Below the pieces are notes generated by a model, which was given only the letters and a program-made list of their open reading frames with translations, did no database searches and had not been told where the DNA came from. 59,329 nucleotides of DNA. Origin: Mediterraneibacter glycyrrhizinilyticus. Its GTDB lineage: Bacteria; Bacillota; Clostridia; Lachnospirales; Lachnospiraceae. The position numbers were made by a program, and so were the translations under genes. The stretch spans positions 1 to 59,329 of the forward strand of contig NZ_JACJLR010000018.1 in the NCBI RefSeq assembly GCF_016902345.1, in the 5' to 3' direction. This document shows positions 25,471 through 33,764 of the stretch, piece after piece (the stretch's first letter is position 1; each line of letters starts with the position of its first letter).

Positions 25471-26652
25471 ATGGAGAATTTTAATTATTATACCCCGACG
25501 AAGGTAGTATTCGGAAAAGGGACAGAGGAGCAGACCGGAGAACTTGTGAGACAGCAGGGATGCAGGAAAGTCCTGGTCCATTACGGGAGCGGGAGCGTGA
25601 AGAGGAGCGGGCTGTTAGACCGCATCTACGGTGCTCTCGACCAGGCGGGGATCGATTACATTTCCCTGGGAGGTGTGGTGCCAAATCCCAGGCTGTCTCT
25701 TGTGTATGAAGGGATACGGCTCTGTAAGGAAGAAGGCGTGGACTTTATCCTCGCAGTGGGCGGCGGCAGTGTGATCGACTCCGCGAAGGCGATCGGTTAC
25801 GGCGTGGCTGATGAAGGGGATGTATGGGATTTCTATGAAAAAAAACGGCAGCCTCAGGCGTGCCTTCCCATCGGTGTAGTCCTGACGATCGCTGCGGCGG
25901 GCTCCGAGATGAGTGATTCCTCCGTGATCACAAAAGAAGAGGGATGGCTGAAACGAGGATGCAACAGCGACCTGTGCCGGGTGAGATTTGCTGTCATGAA
26001 CCCGGAACTCACCATGACGCTCCCGAAGTATCAGACGGCAAGCGGATGTACGGACATCATGATGCATACGATGGAGAGGTACTTTAACCAGGCTGAAAAT
26101 ATGGAACTGACAGACGGGATCAGTGAGCATCTGATCCGCACGGTGATGAAGAACGCAAAGATCCTCATGGACGAGCCTGACAACTATAATGCCCGGGCGG
26201 AAGTGATGTGGGCGGGAAGCCTCTCACATAACGGACTGACAGGATGCGGGACGGACGGCGGAGACTGGGCGAGCCATCAGCTGGAGCATGAACTGGGAGG
26301 TATGTTCGACGTTGCCCATGGCGCGGGGCTTGCAGCAGTGTGGGGAAGCTGGGCGAGATATGTGGCGGATGCGAGACCGGAGCGTTTTGCTCAGTTTGCC
26401 GTAAACGTCATGGGTGTAGAACGTGCAGAGGACGATATGGATACCGCCCTGAGAGGGATCGAGGCGATGGAGGAGTTCTACCGCTCCATCGATATGCCGG
26501 TCAATCTGCGGGAACTGGGAGTGGAACCCACGGAAGAACAGTTCCGGGAACTTGCGGAGAAGTGCAGCCACTACAGAAAGCGTACTATCGGGTGTGTGAA
26601 GAAACTGGATGTGGATGATATCTATCAGATCTATAAAAACGCACGCGGATGA
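25471..26652 (+). CDS. Iron-containing alcohol dehydrogenase (butanol dehydrogenase-like)
   Basis: A 393-aa NAD(P)-dependent type III alcohol dehydrogenase. Seen: NYYTPTKVVFGKG at the N terminus, the nucleotide-binding GGGSVIDSAKAIG, and the iron ligands within HQLEHELGGMFDVAHGAGLA. Pattern and length fit the BdhA/YqhD group, which reduce aldehydes to alcohols in fermentation or detoxification. AGGAGG at 25455-25460 serves either GTG 25465 or ATG 25471; ATG is preferred by codon and spacing. It is grouped with NAD salvage and nitroreductase genes, a set with a redox theme. One residue differs from the usual HxxxH pattern order, but His and Asp ligands seem present. Confidence 0.9.
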   Translation: MENFNYYTPTKVVFGKGTEEQTGELVRQQGCRKVLVHYGSGSVKRSGLLDRIYGALDQAGIDYISLGGVVPNPRLSLVYEGIRLCKEEGVDFILAVGGGSVIDSAKAIGYGVADEGDVWDFYEKKRQPQACLPIGVVLTIAAAGSEMSDSSVITKEEGWLKRGCNSDLCRVRFAVMNPELTMTLPKYQTASGCTDIMMHTMERYFNQAENMELTDGISEHLIRTVMKNAKILMDEPDNYNARAEVMWAGSLSHNGLTGCGTDGGDWASHQLEHELGGMFDVAHGAGLAAVWGSWARYVADARPERFAQFAVNVMGVERAEDDMDTALRGIEAMEEFYRSIDMPVNLRELGVEPTEEQFRELAEKCSHYRKRTIGCVKKLDVDDIYQIYKNARG

Positions 26653-26745
26653 TATTTGCCAGACATGCCAGAATACACATGAGTGATTCGGTGCAGACAG
26701 CCTTCATAATAATTGAAAAATGAAACGGGACTGGAGGAGATAACG

Positions 26746-27042
26746 ATGAAAAATACGGTTGAGATAATGGATGAATTACAGAACAGGGCGCTTGAAGACG
26801 ATGAACTGAGAAAACGGTTTCTGGCGACAAGAGACAGCGAGGATTACCTGGGCGAGTTCTGCAGGGTGTGCAGAGAACTGGGATATGAGATCTACCCCAT
26901 GGATATCGTGCAGGCGGGGGATGAGTTTTATGCCACGATGAAACGCAGCACCAATGGCGGCGGGGAAAATTCTCCGGTACTCGAGGGCGAAGATGACCTG
27001 TACGAAATGTTTTTTGCCAGCCTGGAACAGAGCGGCGTCTGA
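26746..27042 (+). CDS. Nif11-like small protein
   Basis: A 98-aa acidic protein. Residues 8-55 (LQNRALEDDELRKRFLATRD then CRELGYEIYPMDI) resemble the Nif11 domain, which occurs both in stand-alone proteins and as leader of some RiPP precursors. A NGGG motif sits at about residue 69, reminiscent of a double-glycine cleavage point, but the remaining 27 residues (SPVLEGEDDLYEMFFASLEQ) have no Cys, Ser-rich or other modification-like core, and no RiPP enzyme is nearby. GGAGGAGA lies 6 bases before the ATG. It sits between the Fe-ADH and the nitroreductase. Role unknown; the Nif11 link is tentative. Confidence 0.55.
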   Translation: MKNTVEIMDELQNRALEDDELRKRFLATRDSEDYLGEFCRVCRELGYEIYPMDIVQAGDEFYATMKRSTNGGGENSPVLEGEDDLYEMFFASLEQSGV

Positions 27043-27117
27043 ATGGCGAATATGATCAGAAGAAGGAGCAGGTAGAAAGATTAAGAACAAACAAGGAGCG
27101 AGAAGGAGGAATTTTTG

Positions 27118-27648
27118 ATGGAAGCAACATTGAATGACCTGAAAAACAGGAGAAGTATCCGCTCTTACAGACCGGAGCAGATCAAAGAGGAGGAACTGCA
27201 GAAGATCCTCGAGGCTGGGACTTACGCTCCCACTGGGATGGGAAAACAGTCCCCGAAGATCGTTGTGGTACAAGATAAGGAGACGAGAGATCTGCTGTCC
27301 CGCCTGAATGCGAAATATTTCCCGGGAGCCTCAGAGGGCATGGACCCGTTCTACGGCGCTCCGACCGTACTGGTCGTGCTGGCGTCGAAAGAGCGTCCGA
27401 CCTGTGTGGAGGACGGCAGCCTTGTCATGGGAAACCTGATGAACGCGGCGTATGCGGTTGGAGTGGGATCCTGCTGGATCCACAGGGCACGCGAGGTCTT
27501 TGATTCGCCGGAGGGGAAAGAACTCCTTGAAAAATGGGGGATCGAAGGCGATTATGTCGGAGTGGGGCACTGTATCCTCGGATACCCGGACGGAGACGTG
27601 CCGGCTGCAAAGCCGAGAAAAGAAGATTATATCGTATATGTGAGGTAA
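27118..27648 (+). CDS. Nitroreductase-family FMN oxidoreductase
   Basis: A 176-aa flavoprotein of the short nitroreductase group: NRRSIRSYRPEQI near the N terminus (FMN phosphate contacts), AGTYAPTGMGKQSPKIVVVQ, GSLVMGNLMNAAYAVGVGSCW and the GHCILGYPDG turn near the end. Members reduce nitro compounds, quinones or flavins with NAD(P)H. AAGGAGG lies upstream; an in-frame TTG at 27115 is possible but ATG 27118 has better spacing. Its stop is 6 bp before crcB, so they form an operon. Confidence 0.88.
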   Translation: MEATLNDLKNRRSIRSYRPEQIKEEELQKILEAGTYAPTGMGKQSPKIVVVQDKETRDLLSRLNAKYFPGASEGMDPFYGAPTVLVVLASKERPTCVEDGSLVMGNLMNAAYAVGVGSCWIHRAREVFDSPEGKELLEKWGIEGDYVGVGHCILGYPDGDVPAAKPRKEDYIVYVR

Positions 27649-27654
27649 GAGAGG

Positions 27655-28017
27655 ATGACAGGTTTTCTCTGCGTGGGAGCAGGCGGTGCTTTGGGTGCCA
27701 TGCTCCGTTACGGGATCAGCCTGATTCCGTATAAGGGGAATATCCCGGTGCTCACTCTGGTCACGAATGTGTTGGGAGCGCTGGCGATCGGGTACATTGC
27801 CGGGACTGCGGCAAAGCGGGATGTGCCGGCAAACATGGTATTGTTCCTTAAGACCGGCGTGTGCGGCGGATTCACAACATTTTCCACGTTTTCTCTTGAA
27901 GCGTACGAACTTCTTGAAAATGCGGAATATGTCCCTGCATTTCTTTATATGACACTCAGTGTGGTTTTGTGCCTTGCCGGCGTGGCGCTGGGGATGTATG
28001 CTGCTGAGAGTATATAA
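27655..28017 (+). CDS. crcB: Fluoride channel CrcB/FluC
   Basis: A 120-aa four-helix membrane protein. Family marks: GAGGALGAMLRYG in helix 1, TLVTNVLGALAIGYI with the pore Asn, and KTGVCGGFTTFSTFSLE holding the phenylalanine box and central Na-site region. FluC forms dual-topology dimers that export fluoride. Firmicutes often carry two different crcB genes; only one is seen here. No fluoride riboswitch fits in the 6-bp gap upstream, so expression depends on the nitroreductase operon. GGTAAGAGAGG serves as ribosome site. Confidence 0.92.
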   Translation: MTGFLCVGAGGALGAMLRYGISLIPYKGNIPVLTLVTNVLGALAIGYIAGTAAKRDVPANMVLFLKTGVCGGFTTFSTFSLEAYELLENAEYVPAFLYMTLSVVLCLAGVALGMYAAESI

Positions 28018-28049
28018 ACAAAAGGAGTCCGGCAGGGACGGAGGATGAT

Positions 28050-28589
28050 ATGAAAGACGGAAATAGAAAAGTGAATGTGCAGATCAGGAGAGTGCCAGGA
28101 GAATACCTCAGAGAGGCAGAAGAGATCGTTCGGACGGTGGCGCACCGGATGACGCGGAAGGAATGGTTCGTGGCGGAAAGTTACGATGAATTTGAGCGTT
28201 GGATGACAGCAGACCGGGGACTCCTTTATATTGCCAGAGATCTGGATTCGGGAAAAGCAGCGGGAATGTTCTTTGCGGTGCTTCCGGGTATGGATCCGGA
28301 GAATCTCGGGTATGATATCGGCATGAAGGAAACCGGGCTGGAGCAGGTTGCTTTGATGGATACAGCCGCAGTGCTGCCCGAGTTCCGGGGGATGGGCCTT
28401 CAGCATCGGATGATGCAGGAAGCGGAACGTGACCTGAAAAGGATGGGATACCGGTATCTGATGTGTACGGTCCATCCCGAAAACCGGTTCAGCAGGGAGA
28501 ATGTGAGGCGGCAGGGATATCGGCATGTGATGACAAAAGAGAAGTACGGAGGATATCTGCGGGATATCTGGATGAAGGAACTGGGATGA
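28050..28589 (+). CDS. GNAT-family N-acetyltransferase
   Basis: A 179-aa acetyltransferase. The acetyl-CoA loop is seen at MDTAAVLPEFRGMGLQHRMM (about residues 108-127, pattern RxxGxG/L), followed by CTVHPENRFSRENVRRQGY typical of the family end. The N-terminal part (KEWFVAESYDEFERWM) defines no known substrate. It begins 32 bp after crcB on the same strand. The substrate, small molecule or protein, cannot be told. Confidence 0.82.
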   Translation: MKDGNRKVNVQIRRVPGEYLREAEEIVRTVAHRMTRKEWFVAESYDEFERWMTADRGLLYIARDLDSGKAAGMFFAVLPGMDPENLGYDIGMKETGLEQVALMDTAAVLPEFRGMGLQHRMMQEAERDLKRMGYRYLMCTVHPENRFSRENVRRQGYRHVMTKEKYGGYLRDIWMKELG

Positions 28590-28682
28590 TGTTCTCCTGT
28601 TCTTCCTGCACCGCGTTCTGCCTGCCTCTAACGGCAGAAGTGGCGTCTTACTTCCGTCGCTTCAGTGCAACGAAGATTGCGA

Positions 28683-28712
28683 TTGACTAACCCTGCATGT
28701 GTTTCCTAAAAT
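28683..28712 (+). promoter_or_regulatory. Promoter of the FeoA-like gene
   Basis: TTGACT (28683-28688), 18-bp spacer, TAAAAT (28707-28712), 19 bp before the ATG, with AGGAGGG in between. No clear Fur box was recognised. Confidence 0.45.
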
Positions 28713-28731
28713 GGAAAAAAGGAGGGATACC

Positions 28732-28944
28732 ATGCAGGCATTATCTCAGGCAAGACCGGGTGAGACCTACACGATCAAATGGATGTTCGGCGTGCCGGAA
28801 GTCGTCGAATTCCTGCACAGCCAGCATGTAGAAGAAGGCGGGACCATCCGTCTGATCGGGCGCTGCCGCGACAGCGTCATCATCGGGATCCGGGACAAAA
28901 GGTTTGTGCTCGGAGACGAGATCGCGGAGCGGATCAAAGTATAA
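28732..28944 (+). CDS. FeoA-domain protein
   Basis: A 70-aa SH3-like small protein of the FeoA family ([20 protein letters not shown], ending [11 protein letters not shown]; normal length about 75). FeoA partners the FeoB ferrous-iron transporter, but feoB is not in the window, so this is a stand-alone copy, possibly a regulator or iron-linked adaptor. AAAGGAGGG precedes ATG 28732; a longer in-frame start at 28699 has none. A strong terminator follows. Confidence 0.8.
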   Translation: MQALSQARPGETYTIKWMFGVPEVVEFLHSQHVEEGGTIRLIGRCRDSVIIGIRDKRFVLGDEIAERIKV

Positions 28945-28990
28945 TGGCAGCGCGGGAACTAAAGAAGGATCCATTACGGAAACAGAATAC

Positions 28991-29044
28991 GCCGGAACAG
29001 ATGAAACGATCAAAGAGAGCAGCATCTGTTCCGGCATGTTTTTG
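28991..29044 (+). terminator. Intrinsic terminator after FeoA gene
   Basis: GCCGGAACAGATG (28991-29003) pairs perfectly over 13 bp with CATCTGTTCCGGC (29023-29035), followed by ATGTTTTTG. Confidence 0.88.
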
Positions 29045-29148
29045 AGACAGCAGCTATCTGTCAGCCTGGCCGGGGATGTGGACTGTAACACCACTGTTAG
29101 GGATTCTTTGAAAAAACAGTGGAAATCATGGAAGAATCCGGAAAATAA

Positions 29149-29157
29149 TGGTACAAT
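29149..29157 (+). promoter_or_regulatory. Extended -10 promoter for proA
   Basis: TGG followed by TACAAT (29152-29157) makes an extended -10; the -35 is poor. The leader to proA is about 75 nt. Confidence 0.4.
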
Positions 29158-29239
29158 AGGGAACAGTGGAGTAAAGTACCGGCTGAGGGGAACAGAGACA
29201 GCAGGACAACACAAGTCTTTGAGAGAGGAGATAAGAACG

Positions 29240-30490
29240 ATGGAAAGTTATATGGAGATGCTCGCCAGACTTGCAAAAGAAGCTTCGCGTACAGCGGCAA
29301 AGCTGAGGACGGATGATAAGAACAGAGGGCTGCTTGCTGTGGCAGATGAACTTGTGGCACAGCAGGAGATGATCCTGGAAGAGAATGCGAAAGATGTTGA
29401 GGCTGCACAGGCAAAGGGGACGAAGCAGTCCCTGATCGACAGGCTTGCCCTTTCTGAGAAACGGATAGAAGATATGGCGGAAGGCTTAAGGCAGATCGCC
29501 GCACTGGAAGACCCGATCGGGGAAGTGCTGTATATGAAGACACGTCCCAATGGACTGCGCATCGGACAGAAGCGAGTGCCGCTCGGAGTGGTGGGGATCA
29601 TCTATGAGTCACGGCCGAATGTGACCGCGGATGCGTTCGGGCTCTGCTTTAAGACAGGAAACGCAGCGATACTGCGGGGCGGAAGCGACGCGATCCATTC
29701 CAACCAGGCGATCGTGCGCGCCATAAAAGCAGGGTTGAGAAAAGTCAAGCTTTCCCAGGATCTTGTCCTTCTTGTGGAGGATACCAGCAGGGATGTTGTC
29801 AATGAGATGATGAAGATGCACGGCATGATCGATGTACTGATCCCCAGAGGAGGAGCAGGGCTTATCGCCAATGTGGTCCAGAACAGTACGGTCCCTGTGA
29901 TCGAGACGGGCACAGGAAACTGCCATGTCTATGTGGACGCATCTGCAGATTACGGGATGGCAGCAGATATCGTCGAGAATGCCAAGACCCAGCGGATGGG
30001 CGTCTGCAATGCGTGCGAGTCCCTTGTCATCCACAGCGATGCTGCCGGGGAAGTCCTTCCGAAGATTGTGACGAAGCTGAAGAGGCATGATGTGGAGATC
30101 CGCGGGGACGAGCGTGCGCAGGCGATCAGTCCGGAGATCGTCCCTGCATCGGAGGAAGACTGGGGAACAGAGTATCTGGACGCCATCATCTCTGTGAAGA
30201 TCGTCGATTCCATCGATGAGGCGATCGCACATATCAATAAATATAACACGGGTCATTCTGAATCCATTGTGACGAAAGACTATGACAATGCGCTGAAATT
30301 CCAGGATGAGATCGACGCTGCGGCGGTTTATGTGAACGCGTCCACACGGTTTACGGATGGATTTGAGTTTGGATTTGGAGCGGAGATCGGGATCAGTACC
30401 CAGAAGCTGCACGCCAGAGGACCGATGGGGCTGAAGGCTCTGACCACGACGAAATACATCATCTTCGGAAACGGTCAGATCAGAAAATAA
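29240..30490 (+). CDS. proA: Gamma-glutamyl phosphate reductase
   Basis: A 416-aa NADPH-dependent enzyme that converts gamma-glutamyl phosphate to glutamate semialdehyde in proline synthesis. Seen: [20 protein letters not shown], the catalytic Cys in [28 protein letters not shown] and [13 protein letters not shown]. The aldehyde-dehydrogenase fold and length are normal. Start 29240 has GAGAGGAG upstream and gives [17 protein letters not shown]; the frame stays open far upstream, but that sequence contains a terminator and is not coding. proB, the kinase of the step before, is absent nearby, so proA is separately transcribed. Confidence 0.95.
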   Translation: MESYMEMLARLAKEASRTAAKLRTDDKNRGLLAVADELVAQQEMILEENAKDVEAAQAKGTKQSLIDRLALSEKRIEDMAEGLRQIAALEDPIGEVLYMKTRPNGLRIGQKRVPLGVVGIIYESRPNVTADAFGLCFKTGNAAILRGGSDAIHSNQAIVRAIKAGLRKVKLSQDLVLLVEDTSRDVVNEMMKMHGMIDVLIPRGGAGLIANVVQNSTVPVIETGTGNCHVYVDASADYGMAADIVENAKTQRMGVCNACESLVIHSDAAGEVLPKIVTKLKRHDVEIRGDERAQAISPEIVPASEEDWGTEYLDAIISVKIVDSIDEAIAHINKYNTGHSESIVTKDYDNALKFQDEIDAAAVYVNASTRFTDGFEFGFGAEIGISTQKLHARGPMGLKALTTTKYIIFGNGQIRK

Positions 30491-30546
30491 AAGATCCTGG
30501 GCGTCCGCACTATTTTAAGGCGGGGGTAGAACAGAAGAGGAACAGG

Positions 30547-30609
30547 AAAAGCCTTCCTGCCGGAGATCTGCTGACGTCTGTCAGCGGTTCCGGTCAGGAA
30601 GGCTTTTTT
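30547..30609 (+). terminator. Intrinsic terminator after proA
   Basis: AAAAGCCTTCCTG pairs with CAGGAAGGCTTTTTT, with an inner CCGG/CCGG and CTGAC/GTCAG arm. The A-run and T-run make it usable in both directions, so it can also end the minus-strand ABC locus. Confidence 0.92.
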
Positions 30610-31125
30610 CATAAACCCGGTCATCAGGTTATCTTCCGCCCGCCTGCCATCGGGAATAGACCCGGTATCCGGCAGTCAGGAGCAGCAGGCAGAGAACGAG
30701 ATAGATCAGAGGTCCTGCCTGCCATGAGGTCAGGTAAGTGCCGAAGAAGGGGACCAGCCGGTTATTGAAGATGGTCCCGCCTGCTGAAACCAGGTTCAGC
30801 GGCACAAATTCCCAGATCTGAGAGGCGATGCGGTATGAGTCCGGGATATTGAGGAAACCGGACAACAGCAGGAAGCCGAGCAGGATCCCCATAGCCGGGA
30901 CACTGCTTTTGAACCGCTCTGAAAAAAACAGCGCCGCGCAGCAGTGGAGTACGGATGCGATCAGGCAGAGCCCGATCAGGATAAGGCCGGCTTCTCCTGT
31001 TGTCATATCCCAGGAGGCCTGAGGCACCAGGATCTGGATCGGAACGTGAAACCCTTCTGTCCCATACAGGAGCTTCCTGTATAATACAAATATAGGGAAT
31101 TCCACGAAAGGTGGTTGAGAAAAAA

Positions 31126-31198
31126 AGATACCTCAGAGTAAAATAAGATTTGCTGACTTTGCTGGTTAGTACAAATCCTATAGAACAGAGAGGTATCT
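31126..31198 (+). promoter_or_regulatory. Nested hairpin covering the IS110 transposase ribosome site
   Basis: AGATACCTC (31126-31134) pairs with GAGGTATCT (31190-31198), enclosing GATTTG/CAAATC (31147-31152, 31172-31177). The 3' arm contains the GAGAGG ribosome site just before ATG 31202. A transcript entering from outside would fold and hide the site, whereas one starting inside the loop would not. Confidence 0.55.
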
Positions 31199-31201
31199 GA
31201 A

Positions 31202-32488
31202 ATGAAGTATAACACACAAAACGCAAAAATTGCATCCATTACTGAAAAAACTTTAATTGTTGGTATTGATGTTGGAAGTGAAACTCATTTTGTCCGTGCT
31301 TTCGACTGGAGGAATTATGAATTTACCAAAAAGCCTTTTGAGTTTAGCAATACTGAAGCGGGATTTCAGACCTTCAAAGCCTGGATGGAGGATCTTTTAG
31401 AGAAAAATGGCAAATCCGTTGTGATTCCTGGTATGGAGCCAACCGGTCATTACTGGTTCGCCCTGGGAAAATTCCTGCAGGACAATGGAATGAGGCCGGT
31501 GCATGTAAATCCCCATCACGTAAAAAAGTCGAAAGAACTGGACGACAATAATCCCAACAAGAATGACCGCAAAGACCCAAAGACGATCGCCAGTCTTGTG
31601 AATGAAGGACGTTTCTCTTATCCTTATATACCTACTGGCATTTATGCAGAGATCAGGAGTTTGTCAAACATGCGGTTCCAGGCACAGGAAGAGCTTACCA
31701 GAGCCAAAAACCGGATCGCCAGATGGTTCTCCATCTATTTCCCGGAGTATAAAGACGTTTACAGGGATCTAAAGGCGGTCAGCGGAAGGATGGTACTGGA
31801 GACAGCACCGCTGCCGGAGGATATCTGTAAACTGGGAGTGGAAGGCGTAAACAGGATCTGGAGGGACGCAAAACTGAGAGGCACCGGAATGAAGAGGGCA
31901 AAGACCCTGGTATCGGCTGCAGAGCACAGCGTTGGAAGTAAGGAAGCGCCGGAAGCGGCAAGGATTGAACTGAAGAACCTGCTGAAAGATATGGATGTAT
32001 ATGAATCAAGAGTGGAAGAACTGCTTGGGGTGATAGAAGAAAAATTGAAAGAGATCCCATATATCGACAAACTGATGGCGATCAAGGGAGTTGGACTGGT
32101 CACAGTCAGTGGATTTATTGCAGAAGTAGGGGACATCAGACGTTTCGATGATCCAAAACAGCTGCAGAAGCTGGCAGGATATGCGATTGTGTCGAATGAG
32201 TCAGGAAAGCATAAAGGCGAAAGCCGGATCAGCTACAGAGGCCGGAAACGCCTGAGATATGTGCTGTATGAAGCAGCGCTGTCACTGATCGGGAGGAATC
32301 CGGAGTTTAAAGCGATCCACGAGTACTATCGGACACGCAAAGAGAATCCTTTGAAGAAGATGCAGTCCGTAGTGGCAATCGCATGTAAAGTGATCAGGAT
32401 CTTTTATGTGATACTGACCAAAGGGGTGGATTATAACCCGGAAAAAATGATGGGAGATATCCGCAGGCCCCAGATACAGGCAGCGTAA
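31202..32488 (+). CDS. IS110-family DEDD transposase (recombinase)
   Basis: A 428-aa recombinase. The N-terminal RuvC-like DEDD domain shows GIDVGSETHFV (first Asp), MEPTGHYWFAL (Glu) and KNDRKDPKTIASL (Asp pair); a coiled middle runs from about residue 230 to 290; the C-terminal Transposase_20 domain has IKGVGLVTVSGFIAEVGDI and YAIVSNESGKHKGESRISYRG with the candidate nucleophilic Ser. All catalytic elements appear intact. Recent work shows that IS110 enzymes use a bridge RNA from the element's non-coding end to choose donor and target. The gene opposes the disrupted permease gene. Start chosen at the ATG 5 bases after GAGAGG. Confidence 0.93.
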   Translation: MKYNTQNAKIASITEKTLIVGIDVGSETHFVRAFDWRNYEFTKKPFEFSNTEAGFQTFKAWMEDLLEKNGKSVVIPGMEPTGHYWFALGKFLQDNGMRPVHVNPHHVKKSKELDDNNPNKNDRKDPKTIASLVNEGRFSYPYIPTGIYAEIRSLSNMRFQAQEELTRAKNRIARWFSIYFPEYKDVYRDLKAVSGRMVLETAPLPEDICKLGVEGVNRIWRDAKLRGTGMKRAKTLVSAAEHSVGSKEAPEAARIELKNLLKDMDVYESRVEELLGVIEEKLKEIPYIDKLMAIKGVGLVTVSGFIAEVGDIRRFDDPKQLQKLAGYAIVSNESGKHKGESRISYRGRKRLRYVLYEAALSLIGRNPEFKAIHEYYRTRKENPLKKMQSVVAIACKVIRIFYVILTKGVDYNPEKMMGDIRRPQIQAA

Positions 32489-32519
32489 TAAAGTAAAACA
32501 GGAATCGTTGATCCATGCT

Positions 32520-32836
32520 TGTCACAGTTGAATTGAGCCCATGAAGAGGAAGAAGTGGATTGAATTCAGCTGTGGCAGGACAGCTGGAGGCAGGTGGAAT
32601 CATTTACGGGGAAACGTCCGCCGCAAGGTGCCGGAATGAGGAAGCGTGCCGGAAGTCAGTAAATGTAAGACAAAGAATGAGCCAGTAGTCGGCAGGTATA
32701 TTTTCCATAGGGCAAGACCCTGCACAGGAGCAAAGCTGACACCCTGGTTATGGGCAGGCGGGACGAAGGAAGTGAGGACCCGGCGGAGACGCAGGAGATC
32801 CTGGTAGACACGGGAGGTGCGCTGCCATAGATGGAA
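32520..32836 (+). ncRNA. Candidate IS110 bridge RNA region (3' non-coding end)
   Basis: Two strong folds lie here. TGTCACAGTTGAATT (32520-32534) pairs with AATTCAGCTGTGGCA (32563-32577) with two G-U pairs, presenting a 28-nt loop. Further on, TTCCAT (32703-32708) and GGCA (32711-32714) pair with TGCC (32823-32826) and ATGGAA (32831-32836), closing a branched module of about 130 nt. The first loop contains GAGGAAG (32546-32552), identical to the target flank at 33008-33014. A 9-nt direct repeat GTGCCGGAA (32628, 32646) lies between the folds. IS1111-type members encode the bridge RNA downstream of the recombinase, as would be the case here. RNA ends are not determined. Confidence 0.45.
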
Positions 32837-33764
32837 GGGTATACACAAGGCCATGTAAAACGAAATACGAAGACGTTTTACTTCGTGTACCCAAAACCAG
32901 CTATTTTCGTATCAGATACAGAGAAATGCCCATCTCCATGGCTCATTCATCTGAGATAGTAACTTGAAAAACCTTTATTTTAAAGGAAAATCACTTGACA
33001 ATATAGGGAGGAAGGAGGGGATGACGGCAGAAAGGAGCATGAGCAGTGTCGCTCCCAGCGAGAAGATGATCCCGGTAAATATCTTTGCCAGATAGACCGG
33101 TGCCTTTCCGAAGCGGCTGCACAGGATCAGCTGATCTGTCTTTCCCGTGTGCTCCGAGCTGAACATGGAGGGGATGCACACCGCGATGAGAAAGGTCAGC
33201 ATGGCGCTGACGGTGATTATGGAGCTGATGATCATGTTATAGCCGCCGTTATATCCATATTGGAAGGGAATCTCGAGAGAGTCTTCCTTTTCAGAGAGAA
33301 ACTGCTGCTCGCCTTTGGTGAGTCCGTCTTTCTCCCAGCTCTCCTGTATGGCTTCCGACCGGAGGGAGTACAGTTCGTCTGCGGTGCCGGTGAACTGGGA
33401 TGCGTCTTCGATCTTGAGAAGTCTTCCCACAGAGGAGAGGATGAAATTACTGATCCCGTCATACCGCACGGAGACGGGGAGACCGTTTTCAAGAGTTTCA
33501 TCCGAATCCTGTGCGGCCCGCGTCTCTTCAAGGAGGCTGTCGTCGATGAGGCGCCCTTTGATGGATACAGATTCTCTGCGCTGTGTCTGCTGCAGTTCAT
33601 ACAATGTATATGTCTGTCCTGTCTTCGAATCTGAGATGGCTGAGGAGAAGAATGAAGGAAGGATGACGGAAAAGACAGTAAATACCATCAGGAGAGGAAG
33701 GAGGAGCCAGACTGCTTTCCTTTTAAAGAGCTTTTTGAATTCAAATCCTGCCAGTGTCCAGAAA

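Larger units (their letters stand above)
31098..33008 (+). mobile_element. IS110-family insertion sequence (1911 bp unit)
   Basis: An insertion between copies of AATATAGGG (31089-31097 and 33000-33008); one copy can be assigned to the element or to the target. It holds a DEDD transposase gene and a 3' non-coding part of about 510 bp. The host permease gene continues perfectly on both sides. IS110 elements usually have no inverted terminal repeats, which fits what is seen. Confidence 0.88.

Noticed and set aside
27600..27660. Fluoride riboswitch before crcB
   Set aside because: Only 6 bp separate the genes and no crcB-motif RNA was seen in the operon leader before the nitroreductase.
28904..29239. 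Long N-terminal extension of ProA
   Set aside because: The upstream frame contains a perfect terminator and promoter sequence, and family proteins begin at [11 protein letters not shown].
32600..32854. 84-codon minus-strand frame in the IS110 3' end
   Set aside because: No family similarity and no ribosome site; the region is better explained as structured RNA.
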